Origin: Hominenteromicrobium mulieris
Lineage (GTDB): Bacteria > Bacillota > Clostridia > Oscillospirales > Acutalibacteraceae
Strand: one strand, 5' to 3'
Assembly (NCBI RefSeq): GCF_020687165.1
Contig: NZ_JAJEQC010000001.1
Length of the DNA: 64,000 nucleotides
In this document: positions 24,108-31,161 of the stretch, piece by piece
Layout of the letters: the number at the start of each line of letters is the position of its first letter
Position numbering within the stretch: the first letter of the stretch is position 1
Notes under the pieces: model-generated
Database searches by the model: none
Seen by the model: only the letters and a program-made list of their open reading frames with translations
What the model was told of the DNA's origin: nothing
Position numbers and translations under genes: made by a program

Positions 24108-24136
24108 ATCATAACACAATAGTTACAAATTTGCAA
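24108..24136 (-). promoter_or_regulatory. Promoter of the SH3b/GH24 gene
   Basis: Minus strand TTGCAA (24131-24136), 17-base spacer, TATGAT (24108-24113). The start codon is about 100 bases downstream, giving a long untranslated leader with no recognised riboswitch. A second TATAAA lies about 12 bases further on. Confidence 0.62.
24111..24127 (-). promoter_or_regulatory. WalR-like box at the cell-wall enzyme promoter
   Basis: Minus strand TGTAAC-TATTG-TGTTAT, which fits the published WalR (YycF) consensus TGTWAH-N5-TGTWAH at every position. A third TGTAAC half-site follows three bases later. It overlaps the spacer and part of the -10 box. WalR controls peptidoglycan hydrolases in other Firmicutes, so the target type fits; the promoter position would favour repression, or activation of the second TATAAA start. 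Confidence 0.5.
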
Positions 24137-24208
24137 CCATTTTTGCGGTTCAAAAGCCAAAAACAGAAAATAAACCCGCGATTTTCACTTAAAATTTAAA
24201 TATGAAAA

Positions 24209-24238
24209 ATACCGGACCCGCAAAAACGGATCCGGTAT
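24209..24238 (-). terminator. ackA terminator
   Basis: On the minus strand ATACCGGATCCG and CGGGTCCGGTAT pair around TTTTTG and are followed by TTTTT. It lies 17 bases after the ackA stop. The rest of the 250-base gap up to the SH3b gene holds only that gene's promoter and leader. Confidence 0.85.
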
Positions 24239-24254
24239 CGAATTTCAGGTGAAA

Positions 24255-25460
24255 TTACAGCTTTTCAACGATGGCTTTCGTATCGCGTGCAATGACAAGT
24301 TCTTCGTTGGTCGGGACGATGTAAACAGCGACCTTGCTGTCCGGCGCGGAGATCTTCTTCTCCTTGCCGCGAACGCCCTTGTTGGCTTCGTGATCGAACT
24401 TGATGCCGAGGTATTCCATGTTGGTGCAGATGCGCTCGCGCAGGGTATCCTGGTTCTCGCCAAGACCTGCGGTGAAGACGATTGCGTCTACGCCGTTCAG
24501 CGCAGCGACATAGCTGCCGATGAACTTCTGAATCTGATAAACGAGCATCTCATGTGCGAGGTGTGCACGCTCGTCACCCTCGTCCTCTGCCTTGCAGATG
24601 TCGCGGTCATCGCTGGAGATGCCGGAGATACCGAGCAGGCCAGACTTCTTGTTGAAGAGGTCGGAAAGCTGTGCCGGAGTGAGGTTCTCTTTCTCTGCGA
24701 TGAACGTGACAACAGACGGATCAAGCGTGCCGGTACGGGTACCCATCATGAAGCCGTCAAGCGGGGTGAGACCCATGCTGGTGTCGATGACCTTGCCGTT
24801 CTTGATGGCGGTGATGGAGGAACCGTTGCCGATGTGGCAGGTGATAAGCTTCAGATCCTTGATGTCCTTGCCCATGAGCTCTGCAACGCGGTGGCTGACA
24901 TAGCGGTGGGAGGTGCCGTGGAAGCCATAGCGGCGGATCTTGTACTTCTCATAGTACTCATACGGCACAGCGAACATGTAAGCCTTCTGCGGCATGGTGG
25001 AATGGAAAGCCGTATCGAACACGACAACTTCCGGGACTTCCTTGCCGAAAACGTTCATGCAGGCGCGAATGCCCTGTACATGTGCGCTGTTGTGCAGCGG
25101 TGCAAGCGGGATGAGGCTTTCGATGCCCTCGATGACCTTTTCGTCAACGAGAACGGACTCGCTGAAGAGCGCGCCGCCCTGAACGATACGGTGGCCGATA
25201 GCAGCGACTTCGCTCAGATCCTTAATGACGCCGACTTCGCTGTCGAGAAGTGCGTTCTTGACCTGCTCGAACGCTTCGGTGTGGTTCGCCATGCGGATTT
25301 CGATCTTCTTCTCTCTGCCGTCTGCCGTCTTGTGGCCGAAAATGCCCATTTCAAGGCCAATCTTCTCGCAGTTGCCCTTTGCAAGCATTTGCTCGTTGTC
25401 CATATCGATCAGCTGATACTTAAGTGAGGAGCTGCCGGCGTTGATGACCAGAATTTTCAT
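24255..25460 (-). CDS. ackA: Acetate kinase
   Basis: 401 residues. Interconverts acetate plus ATP with acetyl phosphate plus ADP; in an anaerobe mainly makes ATP from acetyl phosphate. N-terminal MKILVINAGSSSLKYQL, HRIVQGG, TCHIGNGSSITAIKNGK and GLGENQDTLRERI are all family signatures. Start at 25460 rather than 25481, since GGGGAAG lies at the right distance and homologues start MKILVINAG. Phosphotransacetylase is not adjacent. Transcribed alone from TTTACA-N17-TATAAT; the leader contains a small GTGC/GCAC hairpin. Confidence 0.97.
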   Translation of the reverse strand: MKILVINAGSSSLKYQLIDMDNEQMLAKGNCEKIGLEMGIFGHKTADGREKKIEIRMANHTEAFEQVKNALLDSEVGVIKDLSEVAAIGHRIVQGGALFSESVLVDEKVIEGIESLIPLAPLHNSAHVQGIRACMNVFGKEVPEVVVFDTAFHSTMPQKAYMFAVPYEYYEKYKIRRYGFHGTSHRYVSHRVAELMGKDIKDLKLITCHIGNGSSITAIKNGKVIDTSMGLTPLDGFMMGTRTGTLDPSVVTFIAEKENLTPAQLSDLFNKKSGLLGISGISSDDRDICKAEDEGDERAHLAHEMLVYQIQKFIGSYVAALNGVDAIVFTAGLGENQDTLRERICTNMEYLGIKFDHEANKGVRGKEKKISAPDSKVAVYIVPTNEELVIARDTKAIVEKL

Positions 25461-25542
25461 TTCGTCTTCCCCCTGAATCATGGTTAAATTTGAATTGGAT
25501 CATCTGTGCAAACGCACAAAAAATAAGCACGACACTTCCAAA

Positions 25543-25571
25543 ATTATAAATAAGGAAACGCGGCTTGTAAA
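25543..25571 (-). promoter_or_regulatory. ackA promoter
   Basis: Minus strand TTTACA (25566-25571), 17-base spacer, TATAAT (25543-25548). Its -35 box lies on the same bases as the divergent tmcAL -35 box. Confidence 0.78.
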
Positions 25572-25593
25572 TTGATCTTCATTGCTTTATACT
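25565..25593 (+). promoter_or_regulatory. tmcAL promoter
   Basis: TTGTAA (25565-25570), 17-base spacer, TATACT (25588-25593). Overlaps the ackA -35 box almost completely, in the opposite direction. Confidence 0.6.
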
Positions 25594-25638
25594 TATGATA
25601 ATACAAAATCATGTAAATTTCAAGGAGTTTCCTATAAA

Positions 25639-26832
25639 ATGATTGGAAAAAACAAGATTTCGGGCGTTGTTTGCGAGTTTAATCCGCTGCATAACGGCCA
25701 CGCGGCACTGCTCTCCCGCATTTCGGAGGAGTTCGGCAGCGACATTGTCTGTGTGATGAGCGGAAATTTTGTGCAGCGCGGCGAGGCGGCTGTGCTCGAT
25801 AAGTGGTCTCGCACACGGCTGGCACTTCAAAACGGCGCGGCACTCGTGCTGGAGCTGCCCTTGCCGTGGGCTGTAGCAGGCGCAGAAAAATTTGCGCTCG
25901 GCGGCATTTCGTTATTAAATGCGCTCGGTTGCGTAGATACACTGACGTTTGGCAGCGAAACCGGCGATACCGCTCCCCTCATGCACTGCGCGGAATACTT
26001 GCACTCCGATGTGTTTAATTCGGATATTCGCCCGGAGGTTGCAAAAGGCGTTTCGTTTGCGGCGGCGCGTACGGAGGCTGTGAAAAAGGCGCTCGGCGCA
26101 GAAACCGCAGAGCTGCTCACAAAGCCAAATTGCATTTTGGGTATAGAGTATTGCAAGGCGATCTTATCGTTGAATTCTAATATCGTGCCGCAGACTGTGC
26201 AGCGTATCGCGATTGGCCACGACAGCGACCAAGTGCACGGCGCGTTTGCATCGGCGAGCCTGATCCGCAGCAGGAGCATCGAGGGTGAAGAGATTTCCTC
26301 GTATGTCCCGGAAAATACGGCGGTGTGTATTCGCGCGCTGCAAAACAAAAAACAGTACCCCACTTCCCTTTCGTATCTCGACCGTGCGGTACTGGCGGCT
26401 GTCTCTGCCATGTCACCCAAAGACCTGCGCCGCGTGCCGGATGTTTCAGAGGGCATTGAAAACCGCATTTTGGCGGCTGCCGAAACGGCGGAAACGTGCA
26501 CAGGGCTGTTTGATGCGGTGAAAACCAAGCGGTACAGTCACGCGCGTATTCGGCGTATTGTTTTAAGCGCGTATTTGGGCATCACGAACGATCTGCCCAA
26601 TTTGCCTCCCTACCTGCGCATTTTAGGTATGACGAGCCGCGGCGCGGAGATCCTGCACAAAGCGAAGCCGATGCTGCCAATCATCGCACGCCCTGCGGAC
26701 GTGAAGAAGCTTTCGCCGGAAGCCAGACGTGTGTTTGCGTTGGAAGCGCGCGCGGATAATCTTTACAGCCTGTGCACAGAGCATCGCCGCCCTGCGAACA
26801 TGGATTATACAGAAAAACTGATTCGGATATAA
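25639..26832 (+). CDS. tmcAL: tRNA(Met) cytidine acetate ligase
   Basis: 397 residues. Activates acetate with ATP and forms N4-acetylcytidine at the wobble base of elongator tRNA-Met; found in Firmicutes (formerly YlbM). Nucleotidyltransferase motif CEFNPLHNGHAALL (HxGH-like, H18-H21) at the N-terminus, then CVMSGNFVQRGEAAVLDKW, LELPLPWA and ALNRxxQ-type positions as in the family. Start at 25639 follows AAGGAG; the upstream codon at 25582 has no such site. The divergent neighbour ackA also handles acetate and the two promoters overlap, which may matter biologically or be chance. Confidence 0.93.
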   Translation: MIGKNKISGVVCEFNPLHNGHAALLSRISEEFGSDIVCVMSGNFVQRGEAAVLDKWSRTRLALQNGAALVLELPLPWAVAGAEKFALGGISLLNALGCVDTLTFGSETGDTAPLMHCAEYLHSDVFNSDIRPEVAKGVSFAAARTEAVKKALGAETAELLTKPNCILGIEYCKAILSLNSNIVPQTVQRIAIGHDSDQVHGAFASASLIRSRSIEGEEISSYVPENTAVCIRALQNKKQYPTSLSYLDRAVLAAVSAMSPKDLRRVPDVSEGIENRILAAAETAETCTGLFDAVKTKRYSHARIRRIVLSAYLGITNDLPNLPPYLRILGMTSRGAEILHKAKPMLPIIARPADVKKLSPEARRVFALEARADNLYSLCTEHRRPANMDYTEKLIRI

Positions 26833-26835
26833 ACG

Positions 26836-26871
26836 GAGCTCTGCATTTGGCTTTTGCCGGTCGCAGAGCTC
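26836..26871 (+). terminator. Hairpin after tmcAL
   Basis: GAGCTCTGC and GCAGAGCTC form a 9-base stem; the tail TTCCTTTAT is only moderately T-rich, so this may be a weak terminator backed up by the next hairpin. Confidence 0.6.
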
Positions 26872-26883
26872 TTCCTTTATACA

Positions 26884-26914
26884 AAAAGGCCGAACCACGC
26901 GGGCTCGGCCTTTT
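26884..26914. terminator. Bidirectional terminator between tmcAL and ilvE
   Basis: AAAAGGCCGA and TCGGCCTTTT arms around an 11-base loop; serves both convergent genes. Confidence 0.88.
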
Positions 26915-26933
26915 GAATGTTCAAATATTCGAA

Positions 26934-28016
26934 TTACTTCTCAAGCGGTGTGACTTCCACAGTCCAACCGAGAGTATCTTCTACCTTACCGGTCTGGATG
27001 CCGGTGACGGTGTCGTACAGCTTCTGGCTGAATTCGCCGATGCCGCCGTCCTTGATCTGCATGACTTCGTTCTCGTAACGGAGTGCGCCGACCGGGGAGA
27101 TAACGGCTGCGGTACCGCTACCCCAGCACTCTTCAAGTGCACCGGTACGGGCCGCCTCAACGAGCTCGTCAACGGAGATTCTTCTCTCTTCGACCGGAAG
27201 ACCCCAGTGCTTGCAGAGATCGATGCAGGATGCACGGGTAACGCCCGGCAAAATACTGCCGTTCAGCATCGGAGTGACAACGGTGCCGTTGATTTTGAAG
27301 AAGATGTTCATAGCACCGACTTCTTCGATGTACTTGCGCTCAACACCGTCGAGCCACAGAACCTGAGAGTAACCTTCGTCGTGTGCCTTTACCTGTGCCG
27401 CGAGGCTTGCAACGTAGTTGCCGCCGGTCTTTGCTTCGCCGATGCCGCCGCGGACTGCACGTACATAGTCGTCTTCGATCCAAATCTTTACAGGGTCGAG
27501 GCCGCTCTCATAGTAAGCGCCGACCGGGGAAAGAATAATGATGAATTTATAGGTGTTCGACGGGCGTACGCCGAGGAACGGATCCGTTGCAATGACGAAC
27601 GGACGAATATAAAGAGAAGTGCCGGGACGGCTCGGAATCCAATCTGCGTCAACGGCGACGAGCGTCTTGATCGCATTGAGGAAATCATCGGCCGGGATCT
27701 CCGGGATGCAAAGTCTTCTGTTGGAGTTGTTTGCACGCTCGATGTTCTTGTTCGGGCGGAACAGACGGATGCGGCCGTCTGCACATTTATAAGCCTTCAT
27801 GCCCTCGAACATTTCCTGACCGTAGTGGAAAACCATAGCGGACGGATCAAGGACGATCGGCTGATACGGCATGATCTTCGGATCGTGCCAACCCTGCTCC
27901 GGGTTATATTCCATCACATACATGTGATCTGTAAAGATTTTACCGAAACCGAGCTTGCTTTCGTCTGCCGGCTTCGCTTTAGGCGCAGTGGTACGCTCAA
28001 TCTGGATTTTCTGCAT
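26934..28016 (-). CDS. ilvE: Branched-chain amino acid aminotransferase
   Basis: 360 residues, the longer class (fold-type IV) found in Firmicutes. Transfers the amino group between Leu/Ile/Val and 2-oxoglutarate. GFGKIFTDHMYVMEY, FHYGQEMFEGMKAYK, the PLP lysine in AKTGGNYVAS, the EVGAMNIFFK segment and LPGVTRASCIDL are visible. Start at 28016 over 28049 because AAGAAG lies upstream and homologues have little N-terminal lead. Single gene with its own promoter and terminator; the leader of under 40 bases leaves no room for a T-box or leucine attenuator. Confidence 0.96.
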   Translation of the reverse strand: MQKIQIERTTAPKAKPADESKLGFGKIFTDHMYVMEYNPEQGWHDPKIMPYQPIVLDPSAMVFHYGQEMFEGMKAYKCADGRIRLFRPNKNIERANNSNRRLCIPEIPADDFLNAIKTLVAVDADWIPSRPGTSLYIRPFVIATDPFLGVRPSNTYKFIIILSPVGAYYESGLDPVKIWIEDDYVRAVRGGIGEAKTGGNYVASLAAQVKAHDEGYSQVLWLDGVERKYIEEVGAMNIFFKINGTVVTPMLNGSILPGVTRASCIDLCKHWGLPVEERRISVDELVEAARTGALEECWGSGTAAVISPVGALRYENEVMQIKDGGIGEFSQKLYDTVTGIQTGKVEDTLGWTVEVTPLEK

Positions 28017-28049
28017 CAAAAAACACTTCTTTCCTGTTTGCTTATACAC

Positions 28050-28078
28050 ATTTTAGCACGTATTTGCCTTTTTTGCAA
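28050..28078 (-). promoter_or_regulatory. ilvE promoter
   Basis: Minus strand TTGCAA (28073-28078), 17-base spacer, TAAAAT (28050-28055). Confidence 0.65.
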
Positions 28079-28102
28079 GTTGCCGAGGTTTGAATTGCAA
28101 AA

Positions 28103-28140
28103 AAAGCTTCACAAATAACCATTTGACTTTGCGAAGCTTT
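28103..28140 (-). terminator. Terminator of the RNA methyltransferase gene
   Basis: On the minus strand AAAGCTTCGCAAA pairs with TTTGTGAAGCTTT and is followed by TTTT. It lies 30 bases after the methyltransferase stop and just upstream of the ilvE promoter. Confidence 0.8.
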
Positions 28141-28169
28141 CTGTTCTTTTTGTATAAACAAATGCACCT

Positions 28170-29495
28170 TTACAGGTGCGTGCGCAGCCCCTTTGGGTAA
28201 CGATTCTTCAAAACACCGTTCGATGCCTTGCCAAAGCCCGTTACAATACCGTCTGCGGCGACGGCGGTGTAACCGGAAAGCCCCTCTGCGGGGATTTCTT
28301 CGCCGCGCAAAAACGCGAATAAAGCAGGATCGTTCGATGTGAGATGCAGCACGCTGCGGCAGTTTTCCGCACGGCTTGCCATGAAAATGCCATGCGCGGG
28401 CTCGATGCGGTTCTTTTTTGCCTCGCCGAATTCCACACCGGCGCGCAGAACGGAAAGTCCTGCAATGTCCGGTAGTTCATTTGGCAATAAGATCACACGG
28501 TCGCGCACGCGCTGGAATCTGCCCGGTACATCGGTAAACAGAGATGTGTACAATTCTTCGGCATGCGCCTGCGTCTCTCGGTCGGGTTTAAAGCCAAACG
28601 GCGCAAAGCGTTCTTCACATGGCGCAACGCATCGGAAGCGCGCGGCAAAGTGCCCCTCACCCCCATCCATCGGGAAAATGCGCACAGCGTCTACGCCATA
28701 GGCCGGGCGACCAAATGTGACATTCGGCTTTTCGAGCACGAATTCCGGGTGGCTTTCGAGAAATTTCTGCACAACGCCCTCATTTTCTTCCGTGGAGAAT
28801 GTGCAGGTAGAGTACACCAAAATGCCGCCTTCGCGCACGCACTGTGCGGCGGAGGATAAAATTGCGAGCTGACGTACAGCGCAGGTCTCCACGTGCTCAG
28901 GACTCCATTCCTGCACGGTAACGGGATCGCGGCGGAACATGCCTTCGCCGGAGCACGGCGCATCAACGAGCACTTTATCAAAATACCCGCCGAGCTTTTC
29001 CGCAAGCATCTCCGGGTATACGCTGGAAACGACTGTATTACGCACGCCCATGCGCTCCAAATTGGAGGATAAAATTGCGGCGCGATTGCGCACAACTTCG
29101 TTTGACCACAAAAGCCCGGTGTCGCCGGTCAGCGCGGCAATCTGCGTGGATTTACCGCCCGGTGCGGCGCAGAGGTCGAGCACCTTATCCCCCGGCTCCG
29201 GCGCCAAAAGCGTGACGGCCGAAGACGCGGACGGCTCCTGCGAATAAAACGCGCCTGCATGATAGAGCGGCAGCGCCGCCATTTTGGTATCTGTCGGCGC
29301 ATAAAACGAGAGCGGCGAAAACGGCGTTTGAACCAGTGTAAACGGCAGTGCGCGTTCAAGCTGCTCTTTTGTGCATTTTACAGTGTTCAAACGAATGCCG
29401 CGTTTGTGCGGTTCGTTGTAAGACGCCCGAAACGCCGTATATTCTGCCCCAAGCATATCCTGCATTCGTTTTTCAAAAGCTGCGGGCAATTCCAT
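28170..29495 (-). CDS. RsmB/RsmF-type 16S rRNA m5C methyltransferase
   Basis: 441 residues. AdoMet-dependent RNA cytosine-C5 methyltransferase of the NOL1/NOP2/Sun family. AdoMet loop VLDLCAAPGGKSTQIA, first catalytic segment DAPCSGEGMFRRDP, and second Cys segment YSTCTFSTEENEG are all present. N-terminal RLNTVKC and a C-terminal extension with PUA-like character (SNGVLKNRYPKGLR) match the RsmF-like group (YebU, m5C1407) found in Firmicutes. The ATG at 29495 has AAAGGTGG upstream; the longer frame to 29657 lies opposite the small gene at 29582 and is not supported. Confidence 0.92.
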   Translation of the reverse strand: MELPAAFEKRMQDMLGAEYTAFRASYNEPHKRGIRLNTVKCTKEQLERALPFTLVQTPFSPLSFYAPTDTKMAALPLYHAGAFYSQEPSASSAVTLLAPEPGDKVLDLCAAPGGKSTQIAALTGDTGLLWSNEVVRNRAAILSSNLERMGVRNTVVSSVYPEMLAEKLGGYFDKVLVDAPCSGEGMFRRDPVTVQEWSPEHVETCAVRQLAILSSAAQCVREGGILVYSTCTFSTEENEGVVQKFLESHPEFVLEKPNVTFGRPAYGVDAVRIFPMDGGEGHFAARFRCVAPCEERFAPFGFKPDRETQAHAEELYTSLFTDVPGRFQRVRDRVILLPNELPDIAGLSVLRAGVEFGEAKKNRIEPAHGIFMASRAENCRSVLHLTSNDPALFAFLRGEEIPAEGLSGYTAVAADGIVTGFGKASNGVLKNRYPKGLRTHL

Positions 29496-29529
29496 GGCCG
29501 CCCCACCTTTCCTAATTTCATAAATTCGG

Positions 29530-29559
29530 TACATAAACGCGCGTACCGTGCGCATAATA
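29530..29559 (+). promoter_or_regulatory. Sigma-G-like promoter of the 46-residue gene
   Basis: TACATA (29530-29535), 17-base spacer, CATAATA (29553-29559). The -10 is a perfect match to the forespore sigma-G pattern CATWMTA and the -35 differs at one base from TGMATA. The predicted transcript start is almost at the ribosome binding site, so the leader would be very short. Confidence 0.4.
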
Positions 29560-29581
29560 GCTTTCGGAAGGGGTGAATCAC

Positions 29582-29722
29582 ATGGCAAATTCCGAAAACA
29601 AGAATTACACAAACAAAAGCCAGAAACAAAGCCGCAATAAGAGCGATCGTCAGACAACCGACCGCGTGAATAACGGCACGGAAAATCGTACGGAAAACCG
29701 CAGTGAAAAAAGCTGCCGGTAA
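29582..29722 (+). CDS. 46-residue hydrophilic protein, possibly spore-associated
   Basis: Begins MANSENKNYTNKSQ and contains almost only Asn, Lys, Arg, Ser, Thr, Gln and Glu; no hydrophobic segment. This composition, and an opening like that of gamma-type small acid-soluble spore proteins (MANS...), suggest a spore or DNA/RNA-binding protein, but there is no clear alignment and I do not assign a family. Supported as a gene by the GGAAGGGG site, a dedicated terminator, and a sigma-G-like promoter. It ends KSCR, with a single cysteine. Confidence 0.65.
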   Translation: MANSENKNYTNKSQKQSRNKSDRQTTDRVNNGTENRTENRSEKSCR

Positions 29723-29735
29723 CACAAAAAACCGG

Positions 29736-29770
29736 AAAAAGCAGGCAGGCGATGCGCTTGTCTGCTTTTT
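29736..29770. terminator. Bidirectional terminator after the 46-residue gene
   Basis: AAAAAGCAGGCA pairs with TGTCTGCTTTTT (one G-T pair) around an 11-base loop. Also ends the leftward YitT-family gene. A smaller CCGGT/ACCGG hairpin precedes it. Confidence 0.82.
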
Positions 29771-29780
29771 CTATGCGGAT

Positions 29781-30734
29781 TTATTCTTTCGGCTCGCTGA
29801 CCGGCTTATCGCCCGTCTTGCGAATAGCTTTGATAATCTCGCCGAGCGTGCGGTCGTCGGAGCGCACGGGTTTGAAGCCCTCACCGGCGATTTCACCGGC
29901 ATCGCCGACGATGACGAACGCATCGGGGTCTTCCTCGCGGATGATCTCGCTGATACGGAACACCTCGAAGCGACGCACGGCGCAGAAGAGCACCTCGCCG
30001 TCCTGCTTCAAATAGCCGCTGCGGGACTTGAGAAACGTCAGGCCGCGGTCCATCTCCTTGATGATGCGGTCGGCAATGACATCGTTTTTATGGGACATAA
30101 TGAAGAACATTTTGCCGTTGCCCGCATCTGTGCCGTACAGAATTGTATCGATGATTTTTGTCGATACAAAAATGACGATGCACGCGTACACGGCGCTTTC
30201 AATGCTCTTATATACGATGGCGGAAAACAGCACGACGCAGCCGTCTACGGCAAGCATCAGCTTGCCCATGGAAAGATGGCGCAGGCGATGATTGAGCAGA
30301 CGCGCGATCATGTCCGTGCCGCCGGTCGTGGCACCGCGCATAAAGACGAGTGAAAGACCAACGCCCTCACACACGCCGCCGATGAGCATGATGATGAGTG
30401 GGTCACCGTGGTAGACCGGCATGAACAGCGCCACGATGTCGATGCAGGCAGCGTTTAACACGACCGCCAACATCGTTTTGGTGACGAGCTTATAGCCGAT
30501 CTCAATGATCGCCCAAATGATGATCGGCACGTTAATAAGCAAAATTACGGTGCCGACGGGCGTGCCGAACAGATAATTCAGCACGATGGCGATACCGCTC
30601 ACGCCGCCCGGCGCGATGTTGTTCGGCGCGGTAAAGCCGTTCAGGCCGACCGCGTAAATAACGGAACCCGCCGTCATGAAAATCAGGTCAAGCAGGAATT
30701 CCTTCACGTTTTTTGCAACTTTATTTTTACGCAT
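29781..30734 (-). CDS. YitT family membrane protein (DUF161/DUF2179)
   Basis: 317 residues. Five or six membrane segments in the first ~215 residues with the family pattern GLNGFTAPNNIAPGGVSGIA and FMRGATTGGTDMIARLL, then a cytosolic DUF2179 domain (about 225-300: MFFIMSHKNDVIADRIIKEMDRGLT is within it). Biochemical function is unknown; members are often proposed to be transporters. The start at 30734 follows GGAGG and lies inside the end of mrnC, so translation is coupled; the longer frame to 30899 is a shadow over mrnC. Confidence 0.9.
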   Translation of the reverse strand: MRKNKVAKNVKEFLLDLIFMTAGSVIYAVGLNGFTAPNNIAPGGVSGIAIVLNYLFGTPVGTVILLINVPIIIWAIIEIGYKLVTKTMLAVVLNAACIDIVALFMPVYHGDPLIIMLIGGVCEGVGLSLVFMRGATTGGTDMIARLLNHRLRHLSMGKLMLAVDGCVVLFSAIVYKSIESAVYACIVIFVSTKIIDTILYGTDAGNGKMFFIMSHKNDVIADRIIKEMDRGLTFLKSRSGYLKQDGEVLFCAVRRFEVFRISEIIREEDPDAFVIVGDAGEIAGEGFKPVRSDDRTLGEIIKAIRKTGDKPVSEPKE

Positions 30735-31149
30735 GTGCGGTTTCCTCCGTTTCTGCGAATTCAAGGATCTTATCGAAGAAAAGACGCAGGCGCTCCAGCT
30801 CGCCTTTAAGGTAAAGATAACCGAAAACGCATTCAAATGCTGTGGCTGCGTGGTAATCCGCAACGCTTGAGTTTTTCGGCACGTGCGAAACGTGCGCATT
30901 GCGTCCGCGCAGGCAGACTTCTTTTTCCTCTTCCGTGAAAAGCGGCATCAGCACTTCACTAAGCACCTTCGCCTGAAACTCGCAACGCACGAACGAAACG
31001 GCGCGGCTGTGCAGCTTTTTCACAGGGCAGTTGCCTTTGGAGACGATATATTCGCGCACGAAAAGCTCGTACACGCCGTCACCCACATAAGCGAGCGTTA
31101 AGGGGCTTAACTGCTTCGGATCCGATTCCGTTTGATAGAACTTTTCCAA
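30727..31149 (-). CDS. mrnC: Mini-ribonuclease III, 23S rRNA maturation
   Basis: 140 residues: an RNase III catalytic domain without the double-stranded RNA-binding domain. LAYVGDGVYELFVRE holds the first acidic site and HAATAFECVFGYLYLKG the second. Trims the ends of 23S rRNA precursor in Firmicutes. Twelve bases after obg; overlaps the YitT-type gene by eight bases, so obg-mrnC-yitT form a transcription unit. Confidence 0.94.
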   Translation of the reverse strand: MEKFYQTESDPKQLSPLTLAYVGDGVYELFVREYIVSKGNCPVKKLHSRAVSFVRCEFQAKVLSEVLMPLFTEEEKEVCLRGRNAHVSHVPKNSSVADYHAATAFECVFGYLYLKGELERLRLFFDKILEFAETEETAHA

Positions 31150-31161
31150 ATAGCCACCCTC

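Noticed and set aside
24249..25427. A 392-codon rightward open frame
   Set aside because: Antisense to ackA; acetate kinase signatures are all on the other strand.
26772..28118. A 448-codon rightward open frame
   Set aside because: Antisense to ilvE; no motifs, no promoter, and it crosses the terminator after tmcAL.
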